Source: Cordia subcordata | Lineage: Eukaryota > Streptophyta > Magnoliopsida > Boraginales > Cordiaceae | DNA length: 64,000 bases | Reading direction: 5' to 3' | Assembly: GCA_028554755.1 (NCBI GenBank) | Contig: JAPTOF010000002.1 | Span: 8,419,001-8,483,000 of the forward strand | Part shown: one piece after another, positions 22,989-34,922 of the stretch | Position numbering within the stretch: the stretch's first letter is position 1 | Layout: each line of letters begins with the position of its first letter | Notes under the pieces: model-generated | Seen by the model: only the letters and a program-made list of their open reading frames with translations | What the model was told of the DNA's origin: nothing | Databases searched by the model: none | Translations under genes and position numbers: made by a program

Positions 22989-23932
22989 TTTGATTTGTTT
23001 TGTTTAATTAGGTGTTCTTTCATTCATGTCTATGTGTTTGATAAAATACCTAGATGAGTACATATATATTAATTGAAGTTTGTTTGTTACTAAACACATC
23101 TAATCCATGTTGTACTCATGTCTATGTGTTTATACATGGATGTTATGAAGTGGGTAGTGCTTTTATTCATGTCTATATGCGTATTTGCATGCCAAGTAAC
23201 AAGCATAATTCCAATATCACATGTGTATGAATGTTAGTCAAATCCTGCTGTAGTGATCTTAGAATGATGGATTATAATTTATGGCTAATCTAGGTCGAGT
23301 TTCCTTTGGCTTTAAATCCAACCAATAGGTTTCAGGATAGATTTAGTCGACCTTAGCAACACTAGGTCTTGGCTTTAAACCCAACCAACGGTTTAGGTAC
23401 TAGGGTAGGTTCATTCTAAGCCACCTAGGAAGTTAGTCAGTCCCTCTTGAGGCCCTAGGTCATAAGGACCACGCCGTAGCTCTAGGAGACGTCGCCTAGG
23501 GACGGACCCGCACCGAGTCCTAGGGGGAAATCAGGACACTAACTAACAACCTAGTTAAGAGCACTTTTGATAGTTAGCCATCATCCCTTAATCCCATAGC
23601 ATTTGAGTATGGAATTACCCATTCATAAGTCCAAGTCACCCTAATCCCTTTCCAATTGTTAGTTTCTTCTTAATCAACCTGCGTCCCTTTTTGTTTTTAT
23701 TCATAGTTTAGTTTTCTTCCATTTACTTAGAGCTCCCAACAATCCAAACCTTCACAAGAAAAAGTACACTTAGTTTAGATCTTTCTTTTTAGCTCTTTTA
23801 GGACACCAAGCATAGAATACATTCACGATATTCACGCCTCCCTGTGGTTCGACACCCGCACTCGTAAACACTGTATTGCACGATCCGTACGCTTGCGGGT
23901 CTTTTAAAACTTGCACTCATAAGAAGACACCA
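22140..23932 (+). mobile_element. Solo LTR C (about 1.79 kb) inside the third TRIM repeat
   Basis: TGATGAGTT to GACACCA with a perfect 5-bp target duplication TCTAA (22135-22139 and 23933-23937). Nearly identical to LTR A across its length, including TATAAATA at 22601, a TA plus TG microsatellite (about 22937-22986) and the CTCCCTGTGGTTCGACAC motif near the end. Its GTCGAC array (about 22455-22585) keeps fewer palindromes than A. No internal retrotransposon region or second LTR is present. Confidence 0.92.
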
Positions 23933-24013
23933 TCTAACATGGAAAAATTATAAAGTGTAAGACTACCTTATAAGGTCTTGAGCCACTCTCGATATTAATC
24001 AATTAATTTTTAT

Positions 24014-24160
24014 ACTGATTGTTGGCATGTCTTTTTATGCAATCTATATATGTGCGGTCACCATTTTTAAAGAAGCTATATTGGGTATTGCATTGGGTGC
24101 CTTGGTGGCTCTATTGATGATTTTGTTGGCAGCAAGTCGGCCAAACAATTAGAAACTTCT
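24014..24160 (+). pseudogene. Orphan membrane-segment fragment of unknown gene
   Basis: One plus frame reads LIVGMSFYAIYICAVTI, then FKEAILGIALGALVALLM and ILLAASRPNN before a TAG at about 24151. It contains two strongly hydrophobic stretches separated by FKE, like the last two membrane helices of a transporter. There is no start codon or upstream partner: to the left is the truncated TRIM repeat. It may be a leftover last exon or a captured fragment. Family not recognised. Confidence 0.3.
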
Positions 24161-24559
24161 CCATGAAGGATCAATGTGCTACAGTGAGCATGTAGCGAAG
24201 TTGACCATTAGCAGTTTCTTTATATAAGATGCATTTTTGTTGCTTTAGTGAACGAACACGAGGTACTTCTAGCAACCATCTGTATTTCTCATAACTATTG
24301 TAATTTTCCAAATGACATTTCATAGTGTATGGAAGTATTCTAAGAAGATAAGATTAGTGAAGCAATAATATTGCTGTAATTTCTCATTTATTATATGCTT
24401 GTTTCATTTCATTTTGACAACTGTGCTATAGAACCATTCTGAGAGAAGTATCTCTCATATAATCAAATATATATATATATATATATATATATGAATAAGA
24501 TAAATTTTATATTGGTTTTGTAACAATAAATTGATGAATAATAGATGCAGTTTTTTAAA
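24161..24559. other. AT-rich spacer
   Basis: No gene. Holds a (AT)n run at about 24468-24492. Confidence 0.5.
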
Positions 24560-24822
24560 AAAAGAAAAAACTCAAATTGTGAGCATTAGCAGCGATCAGG
24601 AAACGCCACAAAAAAAGGAGGTGCAGCGGTTCTGTAAACGCCAAAAAGCCCTCAATTATATTGCCGCATTTTCACAAAAAGGGGCAAAATCCTTTTATGA
24701 TGTAGGCAAATGCGACTTGTTTGTGGCGGTTCGGCAAACGCCATAATTGGTTTTTAGCAGCAACAATTACTGCCACAAAAGCTTTAAAAAAATCGCCATA
24801 AGATCTCCATTTTCTTGTAGTA
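24560..24822. mobile_element. Possible CACTA-type end
   Basis: Repeated GCGGTTCNGNAAACGCC and GCCACAAAA-like motifs (24595-24790) lead to the terminus TTTTCTTGTAGT, the complement of the CACTACAAGAAAA end of plant CACTA elements. Only one terminus is visible and the other side is truncated or unrelated. Confidence 0.4.
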
Positions 24823-24883
24823 AATGTTAGAGATGAGTTATATTTGAAGTTAATTTTTTCTTAAAGAGGGAAAAGAAAAGAAA

Positions 24884-25149
24884 CGCGAAAGGACACTGGA
24901 TAAAAAATCACTAGACTCTTAATTTGGAGTTCCCAAACTTATTGAAGAAAGTTCACTTTCTACTACTGCTTTTTAATTCAAAATTATGGAAACTAATTCT
25001 TTTTTCTTTTGGGGTACGCGAAAGGAAATTGGATAAAAAATTACTAGACTCTTAATTTGGAGTTCCCAAACTTATTGAAGAAAGTTCACTTTCTACTACT
25101 GCTTTGTAATTCAAAATTATGGAAACTAATTCTTTTTTTTTTTTGGGGT
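24884..25149. repeat. 133-bp tandem duplication
   Basis: CGCGAAAGGA at 24884 and CGCGAAAGGA at 25017 start two copies that differ at only a few bases (for example CACTGG/AATTGG). Both end in a T-rich GGGGT tract. Confidence 0.93.
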
Positions 25150-25573
25150 TCTTTTTGTAAACATGGTACTTTATTTTTTATTTATAGAAAATTCTCTTAA
25201 AACGCACCTTTTTCTTTTTTATTGTTCTTATTCTCTTGCCCACTAATTACCATTAAGGATAATTGCAATAAAACGTTTGTTCTTTATATATCTTAGCAAG
25301 ATCAGTAAAGGGGGTGCTTGGTCTTAAGGAATGCACATGATTTGGTTTAGTTTAACCAATTTTTTTGGCATCAATTTGAAACATATTACAATGAGTACTT
25401 AATTTTGTATTAAAATAACCAACTGAAGACCAGTAAATTATATAATATGTATAGAGCAATTAGTTGATCTTCTAACAGCTAGTTATAGCTATGGATTTAT
25501 ATACAGTAAATGTTATCTTGTTTAACATGAAATAAAGGATTGCTGATCGATGATCACCAGACTAATTTTACTA

Positions 25574-25615
<42 letters not shown>

Positions 25616-27050
25616 AATATAATAATCTTGTATGAAAATTCTAGGATTAAAGATCCTGTCATATCCATAATTCTCTCATATTGATATGTGACCAACATAT
25701 TAACCATTCATATGGATATCATATCATGTCAATTATTCACGAAATTCAAACCCCCCAAAAAAGGGAATTAGGAGGGAGAAAAAGTATTTAAAAGAAAACT
25801 ATATTTTTTTAGAATTTAAGTTTCATGAATGACGCATATGATATGATCCTCACATGAATTATCAAGATTTTTTATTTTTCTTATATCAATGTGAAAGAAC
25901 TATTGATATGAGAGGTCCTAATCCAAAATCCAGCGTCCCTATCACATGACACTGAGGACAGAAATTAGGTGAATCTATTCTTCTCAATTACTTGATCGAT
26001 CTGCCACTCATTTTGCTGAAAAGCGTGTTGAGATGCTAATATATATAGATATGTTGTTCTAGTTCAATGTAAAACGTGCAAAAGAATTGCATCATAAAAA
26101 CTTATTCGGAATAAAAACTTTTAGCTACCAGCTAGGGAATTTCCAGTAGGGGGATGAATTAGACAAACAAGCCAAGACACTTTTTCAAGAACCATGCATG
26201 ACTAATTAATAAGGAATAAGAATCTCTTTAGTTGTCATTGATTTGTGCTTCACTTTATTAATTAGGGATGCCTAAAATAATAATTATAAGCTGCTTGGGG
26301 AAGTCTATGTATGATGAAACGGTGACGAGTTTGAGAGCTTAGGCTCGCTGTCTTTATGCAAGTTTAAACCTACTTTCTGGCAAATGGGCATTTGAAGTTC
26401 AAGAATAACAACAATAATAATGTGGAAACATGTAATCTTTCTTTTACCATTTCGAATCAGCTAACTACAAAATCATCATTGCTGTAATCAGTAGTGCAGA
26501 ATTTGCCCTTCTACTTGGATGCGCCTTTTCTGTACGTAATTTATTGTTCTATTTTGGCATTGTTCAAGCACAGTATATCTCTTTTTATATCATAACAAGA
26601 GAATACTATTAGAAGTACTATTAAAAATAGTGACTTTTGTGAGCACTCTACTCTCGATCACAAAATGTATACTTTTTGTGACCGAAATAATATTGGAATG
26701 AATATTGGAAAAGGAGGAATTTCGTTTGCATGCGTTTCTTGCACCACGTACGGGGAATGAAAATACTTATGCAAGCTGTCGTCTACTTACTATTGTTAAA
26801 TCAAATTTGGTGGAATAACTTTTTAAAAGACTCCGTAATGATTCCGGAACTCTACAATTCGTCTGAATGTAAAATACTCCCTTGAATCACCATGTGACTG
26901 TTTTCTTTAATAACATCTGATTCTTTTTCTTTTATCCATCATATTTTATGAAATAACTTTATTTATCAAAAAGTGAGTATTTATGCGTGACAATGATAAA
27001 GGGATAGAAAGATAGAAACACATTACAAATATTGGCACCAAGTTGGACTC
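25150..27050. other. Gene-free AT-rich spacer
   Basis: No coding region recognised. Contains a (TA)n tract at about 25576-25610 and scattered AT-rich DNA. Confidence 0.5.
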
Positions 27051-27053
27051 TTA

Positions 27054-28095
27054 GGGGTGTTTGGTTCATAGAATCCTATAGAATTTCTGAAAATGTAAGG
27101 TTAAGAATGTTAGATTCCCATGTTTAGTTTACAGTATGAAAAAAACATCCCGAGAATGTGACATTCCGGGAATATAATATTCCCACGAATTAGCCACCTT
27201 TCATTCCCATGTTAGGAGATAGGATTCTTATATTCCCGAGTTGTGGGAACGTGTAGGGTAAATTAAAAAGACCAAAAAGGCTTATACTTAAGACGTTCAA
27301 ATGTATGATAAAAAAATTGACAATAATAAAAAATAGTAAACTAAAAAATTAATTACGTAAATAATAAAAAATAATTATAAACTACTTAATGATATAATTA
27401 ATTAATTAAAATAATTAATTAACTAATCAAAAATTAAAATATTAATTAAAATTAAAAATAAATTAATTAAAAGTAAAAATTAAAAATAAAAATAGAAAAT
27501 ATACAATTTAAAAATATAAAAAATAAAAATTTAATAAAAAATAAAAAATAATTTAAAACTAATAATTAAAAATAAAAATAATTAAAATTTAATTAAACAT
27601 AAAAATTAAAATAATGATAAAATGAATTGATTTAATTAATCAATTGAAAATTTAATTAAAAATTATAATAATTGAAATTAATTAATTAATAAATTAACTA
27701 CAAAGTTAATAAAATTAAGATTAAATAATTTACAATTTAAGAAAAATGATGAATGAATTATTAATTTAAAATTTATAATAATTAATTAATTGTTAAAATT
27801 AATAAATTAAAAAAAATAATAAAATTATTTAATTAATAATTAATTAAAATTAAAATTAAAATTATTGAAATAAATTAATATTATATATTTTATAATTTTT
27901 TTTGAATTAGAGATATTTTTGAAAAATAGCTCAAGATTTCCAGGATTGTTAGATTTAAACCAAACATAACCCTTTTAGCATTTCTAAAAATACTCCAAAA
28001 TTTTCCTAGGAATACTTTTGATATACCAAACAATTTTCATTTCATTCCTGAGAATCGCATTTCCAGAAATTTCATTCCATGAACCAAACGCCCAT
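27054..28095. mobile_element. Tourist-like (PIF/Harbinger) element of about 1.04 kb
   Basis: Imperfect inverted ends: left GGGGTGTTTGGTTCATAGAA, right (reversed) ATGGGCGTTTGGTTCATGGA. A 3-bp TTA lies on both flanks (27051-27053 and 28096-28098). The interior (27270-27900) is almost pure AAT/ATT-type sequence with no coding, so it is non-autonomous. Confidence 0.75.
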
Positions 28096-28919
28096 TTAAT
28101 ATTGCAAATGATCTATAAAACCAATTCCAAGAAAGCGCATGTGTAGGGGATTGTTGGTCAGTATCGGAGCAGGCTTCTTATCAAGGGGTCAAGAAAATAT
28201 ATAAAACTTAAAATATAAATATAAAAAATAAATCTTTTATTGATTTATGACAAAGTTACAAAAATGCTCTATGAGTTTGCAGATTTTTAAAATTGGGGCA
28301 TATGTTATTTGGTTAATTTTGCAAGACTAACATTATCAAATTAAAAATATATCAATAAATTTTATTTTATCCCAGTAAAATTAAATTTACTTATTTATCC
28401 TTTATTAAAACATGTAATTTTAAATGATAAGGAGTCTCATTCATAAATTCAAGGTGGTTGAAAATACTTTTAAAAAATTGATAGTATTAAAAATTATATA
28501 TAATAATAATTATCTTTTAAATTCATGAACCCCTTGACATTATTTAGCTTCGTCTATGTTGTTGGTGTTAAGCTGTTCCATTAATTAGTCCTCGTATCCG
28601 AATCGATTAGCCAGCTTGGTTGGGTTGATATGATTTTGTAATTTTTATGATCCTAAAAAGTAAGAAAGTAGGCGGAGAAAAACTAAAATAAAGCATCTGT
28701 AAATGTAAAAAAATGGATTAAAATTTCCAATTTAGAAGAAAAAAATTGATGACCTATTTTATTTGCCTCAGAACCAATTTTAGTATTTTTTATATTTTAG
28801 TCAAAAATAAGTTGTTTGAACACAATTAAATAGACAGTTTTTAAATATAAAAAATAATTAAGATTTTTAAATGTAGAGAAAAAAAATAGATGACATGTTG
28901 GAGTATGCCTAATGAGGTA
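28096..28919. other. Gene-free AT-rich spacer
   Basis: No gene or clear repeat boundary found. Short AT-rich runs only. Confidence 0.45.
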
Positions 28920-29990
28920 AATCTCCATTCGCGGGTCAGAGCATATAGAAGTGGCAAACGGATACCCGCGGGGTCGACTTGACATGGCACGAGTTAAGTT
29001 GGCTGGTAGGTCGGGTTGGGTCAACCCATTTAACTAGTAGGTCACTAAGGCTCTAACCTTAAAATGACCCTAACGGAAATTTTTCGAAAAATTAATTTTA
29101 TTTAAATTATTCAAAAAATTTAATTAAACATCTAAAATTTAACAAATTAAAGCCTAAAAATTAAAATACACAAGATTAAACACCTAAAAATTAAAATTTA
29201 AAGATTGCAATTTTTAATTTGTAATCATAATCAAGTGTTAATTATAAATTATAATAATTCAAAAATCACAAACCATAAAAGTCCATACATCACAATTAAA
29301 CATCTAATAATGCAATCCATCAATAAACATAATAAAACACAATTAGTGAAAGACGACATAAAGTATTGCTCTAAGAAAGAATGTTGTGCATGACTTACTA
29401 TAATTTATAACTTATTCCTCTTATTATTTCATAAATATATCAACAATAAAAAAAAATGTTAATGTTAAAGTTCAAAAAAATTTAACGGAACTGGCATGAG
29501 TTTTTCATATTAAAAGTTACCCTCGACCAAGAAAAAGAAAATGCTAAGCGTTGCTGATTTAACATGAAAACAATCAAAAGAAATTAAAAAGAAAAAAAAG
29601 AAAAAAAAAATTCCGTTCGAGTGCATGTGAAATAACTGAATTTTAATTTTTAAAGATGAAATAATTAATTTTATAACTTCCCAGAAAATTCGCTCCAAAA
29701 AATTAAAAAAGTAAACCAAATAGTCGAAGATTATCATGAAATAATTTATATGTACGCGTTTACTCGTTGTATTAATTCTCTGTGTTTTTTAAAGCTATGG
29801 ACCCGCGAGCACCCACCGGTCAATTTGACTTGACCCGCCACTTTGGTAGGTTGGATCTGGTTGATCTATTTACTTGGCAAGTCGCTGAACTCTAAAACCT
29901 AACCTATTAAATTAGCATATTACGTGGGTTGACCTGCAGGTTTTGACCCGTTTAACCGGCTCTAAGAGCATGGCAAAGATGCATGTCCAA
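28920..29990. mobile_element. Possible non-autonomous hAT-like element with GC-rich ends
   Basis: An AT-rich interior (29080-29770) lies between two GC-richer zones. Left (28938-29040) has GTGGCAAACGGATACCCGCG and GGGTTGGGTCAACCC. Right, reversed (29800-29975), has CGGGTCAA, GGTCAACCCACG and GGCGGGTCAAGTC. Complementary motif sets and the TGGCAAACGG start recall plant hAT MITEs. Termini and target duplication could not be fixed. Confidence 0.35.
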
Positions 29991-30139
29991 GTGAGAATTT
30001 TCATTGACTTCTCTGATGGTACCGCTCGGGTACTCCTTAGATGGCATTTGTTCATTGCAGCTTGTTGGTGTCATGGGACAGTCCGAATATTGTGCAACCA
30101 CATATCGTACGCCGCATGGTGCATGACCAATACACGCAT

Positions 30140-30248
30140 TCATAATTTTCATACTACCTATTCATAATTTTTGTACATTCACAATTTTTATATAATATGT
30201 TTCACAATTTTTATATTTTTGTAATTTTTATACTACATGTTCAGAATT
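30140..30248. repeat. Short degenerate minisatellite
   Basis: Five or so copies of a motif like TTCACAATTTTTATACTA or TTCATAATTTTTGTAC in tandem. Units vary from about 19 to 24 bp. Confidence 0.55.
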
Positions 30249-31523
30249 TTGCTCTCTTTATCACAAAATGGGAAGTGATTTTCAAGAAACACTATATCTC
30301 CGGACACTATAACCTTCTTGGCTGGTTGGCATGACATACTGCGGGATTAAGATTGGATTTGTAATCAAGTTTTATCTGCATTGCTCTCTTTATCACGAAA
30401 TGGAAATTGATCCTCTACATCTCATGACACTATAATCTTCTTGGTACGAAGATCAAATATTTTCTAGCCCTTGTATCCAATTTGATATCCAACAAAAAAT
30501 CCCTTGACTAGTACATTGCCTCCAATCTATCATATGGTTTTAAAGCAACGAACGCATAACATAAACAATCAAATACACGCAAGTGTTCATAGGATGGCGC
30601 TCTTTTTGTGAGTACTTCATGGGGAGTTTGTTGTCAAGAACTGATGTTGGCATTCTATTGACGAGGTATGCTATTGTCAATATGCATGCTTTGCAAAAAG
30701 TAATTGGAAAATTTGCATGAAATATAAAGAGTTCTTGCAACGTCCAACAACTATTGATATTCTCATTCCACTGTTCCGTTCTGTTGTGGAATATAAACGC
30801 AATGGGTTTGATGCTCTATTCTATGATTTCCATAGAATGTGATCAGTTTTGGTGATAAAATTACCATCCATATCTGTACGAATGAATTTTGCTTGTGTGT
30901 TAAATTAACTCTAAACCCAATCGGAAAAGCAGTAAGCAAGTTCTTATTTCTGTTTTGTTCTTCATTAAATAGACCCGCGTCACACGAATTTGACCATCTG
31001 CTATACTTAGAAAATAGTGAAAACCATTATGTGAAACAGTTCTGAGTCTTCTGATAGCCCCTAGTAATAATTCAAAACGATTATATGTTTTATTATTGTT
31101 TATAAAAGGAAAACAAAACCTTGTGTGTTTTCACCTTATGACAAGGATCATAGATAAAAGAATCAAAACATTTTGGAAAAGAGAAATTAGAAATAGCTGA
31201 CAAACGATCAACTAAAATACGCCCTGATCGCCTGTGCCAAAGAATAGAGTCTTGCTCTTCTTTGACCATATATGTTGCCCCCTCATTGTCCAGCTCTGAC
31301 GAATAAAGTCCCTTCCCACTCTAGCCACGCCAATCTGCCTCTTCGAGTGTGAGCCCTGAATTATAGCATAAATCAAAATAAAACGCGGTAACTCATTTTA
31401 AATCGTTGGTCAGCCTATCTATTATGGACAATAAATTGCAGTTAAACTCAAGGCACTCCTAATACCCAGTCCAATGTAAGATTATTCCAAGTGTCATCTG
31501 TCAATAGACCGTACATGCACTAT
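30249..31523 (-). pseudogene. Copia N integrase and pre-integrase (broken)
   Basis: Minus-strand fragments: LWHRRSGRILVDRLS (pre-integrase zinc-binding region) near 31230, a decayed catalytic core, then KACILTIAYLVNRMPTSVLD with MRSLL (about 30540-30740) as in the C-terminal integrase segment of copia, and a VGYQIGYKG-like stretch near 30470. Many stops and frame changes. Confidence 0.65.
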
Positions 31524-31534
31524 TCTCCCGTCAA
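31524..31534. repeat. Left target-site duplication of the MULE
   Basis: TCTCCCGTCAA, matching CCTCCCATCAA at 38904-38914 with two differences over 11 bp. This length is in the Mutator range of 9-11 bp. Confidence 0.8.
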
Positions 31535-31655
31535 GATTTTTTTTAAAAATAACACAATTTAAATATTTAATTTCAAAAATAATCTTATTTTGGGTGGAGT
31601 TGCAAAACTAGCACTTTCGATTTTTCAATAAATGAAATAGGCAATTCAAAAAACG
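31535..31655 (+). repeat. Left terminal inverted repeat of the MULE
   Basis: Starts GATTTTTTTTAAAAATAACA and includes GGGTGGAGTTGCAAAACTAG. Pairs with 38780-38903 with modest divergence. Confidence 0.85.
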
Positions 31656-31669
31656 AAAATGTGCACAAT

Positions 31670-31761
31670 AAATATGGTGCCGTGATAGAAGATATTTCGG
31701 CTTTTGAATAGCCGTCGGCTGTTCAAAAGCCGAAATATCTTCTGTAACGGCACCATATTTA
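31670..31761. repeat. Hairpin of about 44-bp arms inside the left MULE end
   Basis: Left arm 31670-31713 (AAATATGGTGCCGTGATAGA...) and right arm 31717-31761 are near-perfect reverse complements with a 3-base loop. The arms contain GATATTTCGGCTTTTGAA, a motif also present near the right end (38667-38735) in a weaker inverted pair. It lies 50 bp upstream of the PMD gene TATA box. Confidence 0.85.
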
Positions 31762-31810
31762 TAGTGCCACAATTCCATGCTTTTGGCTATTCAATAGCCA
31801 ATCGTTTCAG

Positions 31811-31818
31811 TATAAATA
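31811..31818 (+). promoter_or_regulatory. TATA box of the MULE PMD gene
   Basis: TATAAATA followed by a CTT-rich leader. A leader exon would end at the donor TTATT|GTAAGT (31951), giving a leader intron to 32857. Confidence 0.55.
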
Positions 31819-32163
31819 CCCCCTTTTCTTCTTCTTCTTCCCCACCCAAACTTCCAAATTCCCCCCCCCCCCGTTTTACCTCACGATTTTTTAGCCACAA
31901 AACTCAAAATCTCGCACAAAAAGCTTAAAGCCTAGGATTTTGCCTCTTATTGTAAGTTTTTTCAAGTTTTTACTGATTTCAATTATTGTTTTTTACATTT
32001 TTTTCAAGTTGTTTCATGTATATGTATGTTTCATATGTATGTATATTTGTATATATCGTATTTATGTATATATTCATGATGTGTATGTACATATATGTTT
32101 TGCATGTTTATATTACGTATAAAATGGGTGATATGATTATTGATGTTATTGTCGTGTAGTTTA

Positions 32164-32237
32164 ATTTTAGATGTTGATATTTTAATCACTACATTGAAAT
32201 TATTATTATTAAAAATATTATTATTATTATAATTGAA

Positions 32238-32333
<96 letters not shown>

Positions 32334-32820
32334 GTAAGTATTATAATTATTATATCAATTAGTTTTATTATTATTATGGTTATTATCATTATCATTATCG
32401 TTATCATTATCATTATTTTCTATCATTATTATCATCATCAATATTATTATTATTATTATTATTAGTTTTATTATTCTTATTGTTATTATTATTAGTCTTC
32501 TTCTTCTTCTTCTTCTTATTATTATTATTTATCATTATTATTATTATCATTAGTCTTATTGTAATTATTATAATTATTATATCAATTAGTTTTATTATTA
32601 GTATGGTTGTTTTATTATCGTTATCACTGTGATTATCATTATCAGTATCATTATCATTATCATTTTTATTATTATCATTATCATTATTATTGTAATCATT
32701 ATTATTATTATTATTATCTTATTTATTATTATTATTCTTATTCTTGTTCTTATTGTTATTATTGTTGTTGTTATTATTATTTTTAGTATTATTATGATTA
32801 TTATCAGTATGAATTTATAT
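32164..32820. repeat. Large ATT/TTA microsatellite cluster
   Basis: Near-uninterrupted ATT repeats at about 32238-32332, then patched ATT, ATC, TTC and GTT runs to 32820. It lies in the presumed leader intron of the PMD gene. Open frames over it (poly-Ile) are artefacts. Confidence 0.95.
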
Positions 32821-32857
32821 TAATATATTTACTAATCAATTCATTTATTGTTCATAG

Positions 32858-34922
32858 GTGATGCTATGGTCCAGAGACCAGTACCAGAGGACACATCCCT
32901 TCTCGTTCACTTTGCTCAGCATAGGACTCATCTGATGACGAGCACCACATACACAAGGGAGGTCCGAGTACCCAGATGCGATAAGCATCTATATGACAAG
33001 CCTGAGCATCCTCGTGTTCAGGAAGCATTGGTGATGTAGGTTTTTATGGGTGCTATGCAGCCGGTGGGCAGGAGTTTTATTATCTTATGCTGACTGCCTT
33101 AGTTAAACAGTGGAGAGCAAAGTCGTATACATTCCATCTCACTTGTGGAGAGGCCACCATCACACTGCAGGATGTAGCTGTTTTATGGGGTTTACCCGTA
33201 CAGGGTGATCCTATGCCGGATATTGATAAAGCGTGACGCATGGTTGTCGAGTGGCAACAACTATTCCATGATGTATGTGGTGCAGCACTTCCTCAGGACG
33301 CCATTAATGCGAGATCCGGCAAGGTAAACTTGCATGAGTTGAGGAATGTATACACGTCGACGCGTCTCGAGGAGTACACATAAGAGCAGGCTCAGCATCA
33401 TGCCTGTCTATGGATATTCTCCTTCCTGAACTGTCATTTGTTCACCGACGCCAGTGGTAACCAAGGAGACATGAACTGGTTGTCTGTGCTGCAGGCCTTT
33501 GGGAATATTAGACAGTTGAATTGGGGCACTGCAGCACTTACATCCATCTATCATCAGTTGGATCTATGTGCAGATGGTGATAGAGTGAACTTATGCGGCG
33601 GATTTAATCTGATGCAGGTATCATATATATTCTACACTGTATATGTAAAATTTCTATGAATAATAATGTTACTAACGTCTTGGTTTACGTGCAGTGGTGG
33701 CTATTCGATAGATTCGACATTTTCAGACCCAGACTCCATCCGCCGCCATCATGGCAAGCGCGGTGGTCACACCCGCAGAGGGTGATTGGGTTGGGTTACC
33801 GGGGAAGCCCCGTGGTGCCGTATATTAGCAGTTGAAGGAGTTTCGAGATACTGCTAACGGCGATTTATTGGTGATTCACGATGCCTTAGACAAGATGCAG
33901 CCGGATCAGGTGTGATAAGCATAATACGATGTATAATTGCATATTACATATACTCTATAAGTTAACATCTATTTAACTTATATGAGCAACAACATTGACA
34001 TCACAGTTTGATTGGGAGCCGTACATGAGCACCATTGGCTAACTGCCACTATATTGCACGGAGGGGTCTGTTTGGTAGAGAGCATGTGTCCCACTCATCT
34101 TGGGACACATGGTAGAGTATCATAGACCCGACAGGGTACTGCAGCAGTTTCGTTTGCGACAGTCGATCCCAGCCCCACCGCTGCTGTTGACGGTAGTGGA
34201 CCACATTCGAGGAAAAGAGAAAATAAAGGATCTTCAGGAGTTAGCTTGGTTACATGGTCTTTGGGAAGAACATCGAAAGGTGATCGCCGAAGAGAGCCCA
34301 GATGTACTCCCACTGTCTCAGTACATGTAGTGGTACTGGCGTCACTCTATCACAGTCATCAGTTAGTCGTTGTCAGAGCAGACGCATATCGGCTACCAAA
34401 CACAGTCCCGGGACACAGATCGTTTGGTAAGTACAGTATCACAATGTCTTCATGACTTTTGTAAAGTCTTATGTAATGTAATAATGATGTGCTCTGTGTG
34501 TAGGCTAGTACCATGGGTACCGTGTATCACCACCTACAGTGCGAGTACCAACAGCATGCGCAGGGTACATTTTCTTCTGCGAGTTTCTGGCCAGAGATGC
34601 ACTTTATGCTTGGCCAGATGCAGCAGATATTAACACAAGGACATTACCAGCATGTGCTCGATACCCCCATATACTTCGATGTCCCTGCGCCAGCGTAGCC
34701 GCATATCCCGACAGCATCGCAGCCGACACTGCCATAGCCCATACCCGCATGGCCTTACCCGCTGACGCAGTGGACTATCCCAGCATATTGGACTGGTCAG
34801 CCCACATAGTTATCCCCGTTCCTCTCAATGCCCACTCAGGCCACACCGAGCCCCACAGCTCATTCAGCGCAGCCATCTTCGTCTAGCCATGGCGTTGGGG
34901 GGTCGTCTAGGTCCTTCTAATA
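32858..34922 (+). pseudogene. Plant mobile domain (PMD/MAIN-like) gene of the MULE
   Basis: At least five exons keep good splice sites: 32858-33617, 33695-33909, 34007-34426, 34504 to about 34922; the leader exon ends at 31951. Translations match the PMD family: HPRVQEALVM, GFYGCYAAGGQEFYYLMLTA, LTCGEATITLQDVAVLWGLP, WWLFDRFDIFRPRLHPPP, FDWEPYMSTIG, YHRPDRVLQQFRLRQSIPAP. It is broken by a 1-base deletion after ALVM (about 33039), stops at about 33235 and 33382, and others in later exons. PMD proteins are nuclear and affect silencing and genome stability in Arabidopsis (MAIN, MAIL1). The role in transposons is unknown. Downstream the frame continues into a Gln/Pro-rich repeat. Confidence 0.85.

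Larger units (their letters stand above)
21517..24013 (+). mobile_element. Tandem TRIM array (three terminal repeats), split by solo LTR C
   Basis: Three related direct repeats of about 120 bp (21517-21634; 21899-22018; 22121-22139 resuming 23938-24013) are separated by two internal segments without coding. Each begins TGTTNNAATATA and contains GAAAAATC, a KATTTAGGACATTCTC or GGTTCTGGGCCAATC block, and ATTAATCAATTA. The first two are followed by TGTATCAAAGCTAG and TGGTATCAGAACTAG, matching the iMet primer-binding site of retrotransposons. A purine tract AGGAGAG (21891-21897) precedes the second repeat. This LTR-internal-LTR-internal-LTR layout is the structure of tandem TRIMs. The third repeat is truncated at its right end. 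Confidence 0.72.

Noticed and set aside
32189..32823. Long poly-isoleucine open frames on both strands
   Set aside because: They are translations of the ATT/TTA microsatellite, not genes.
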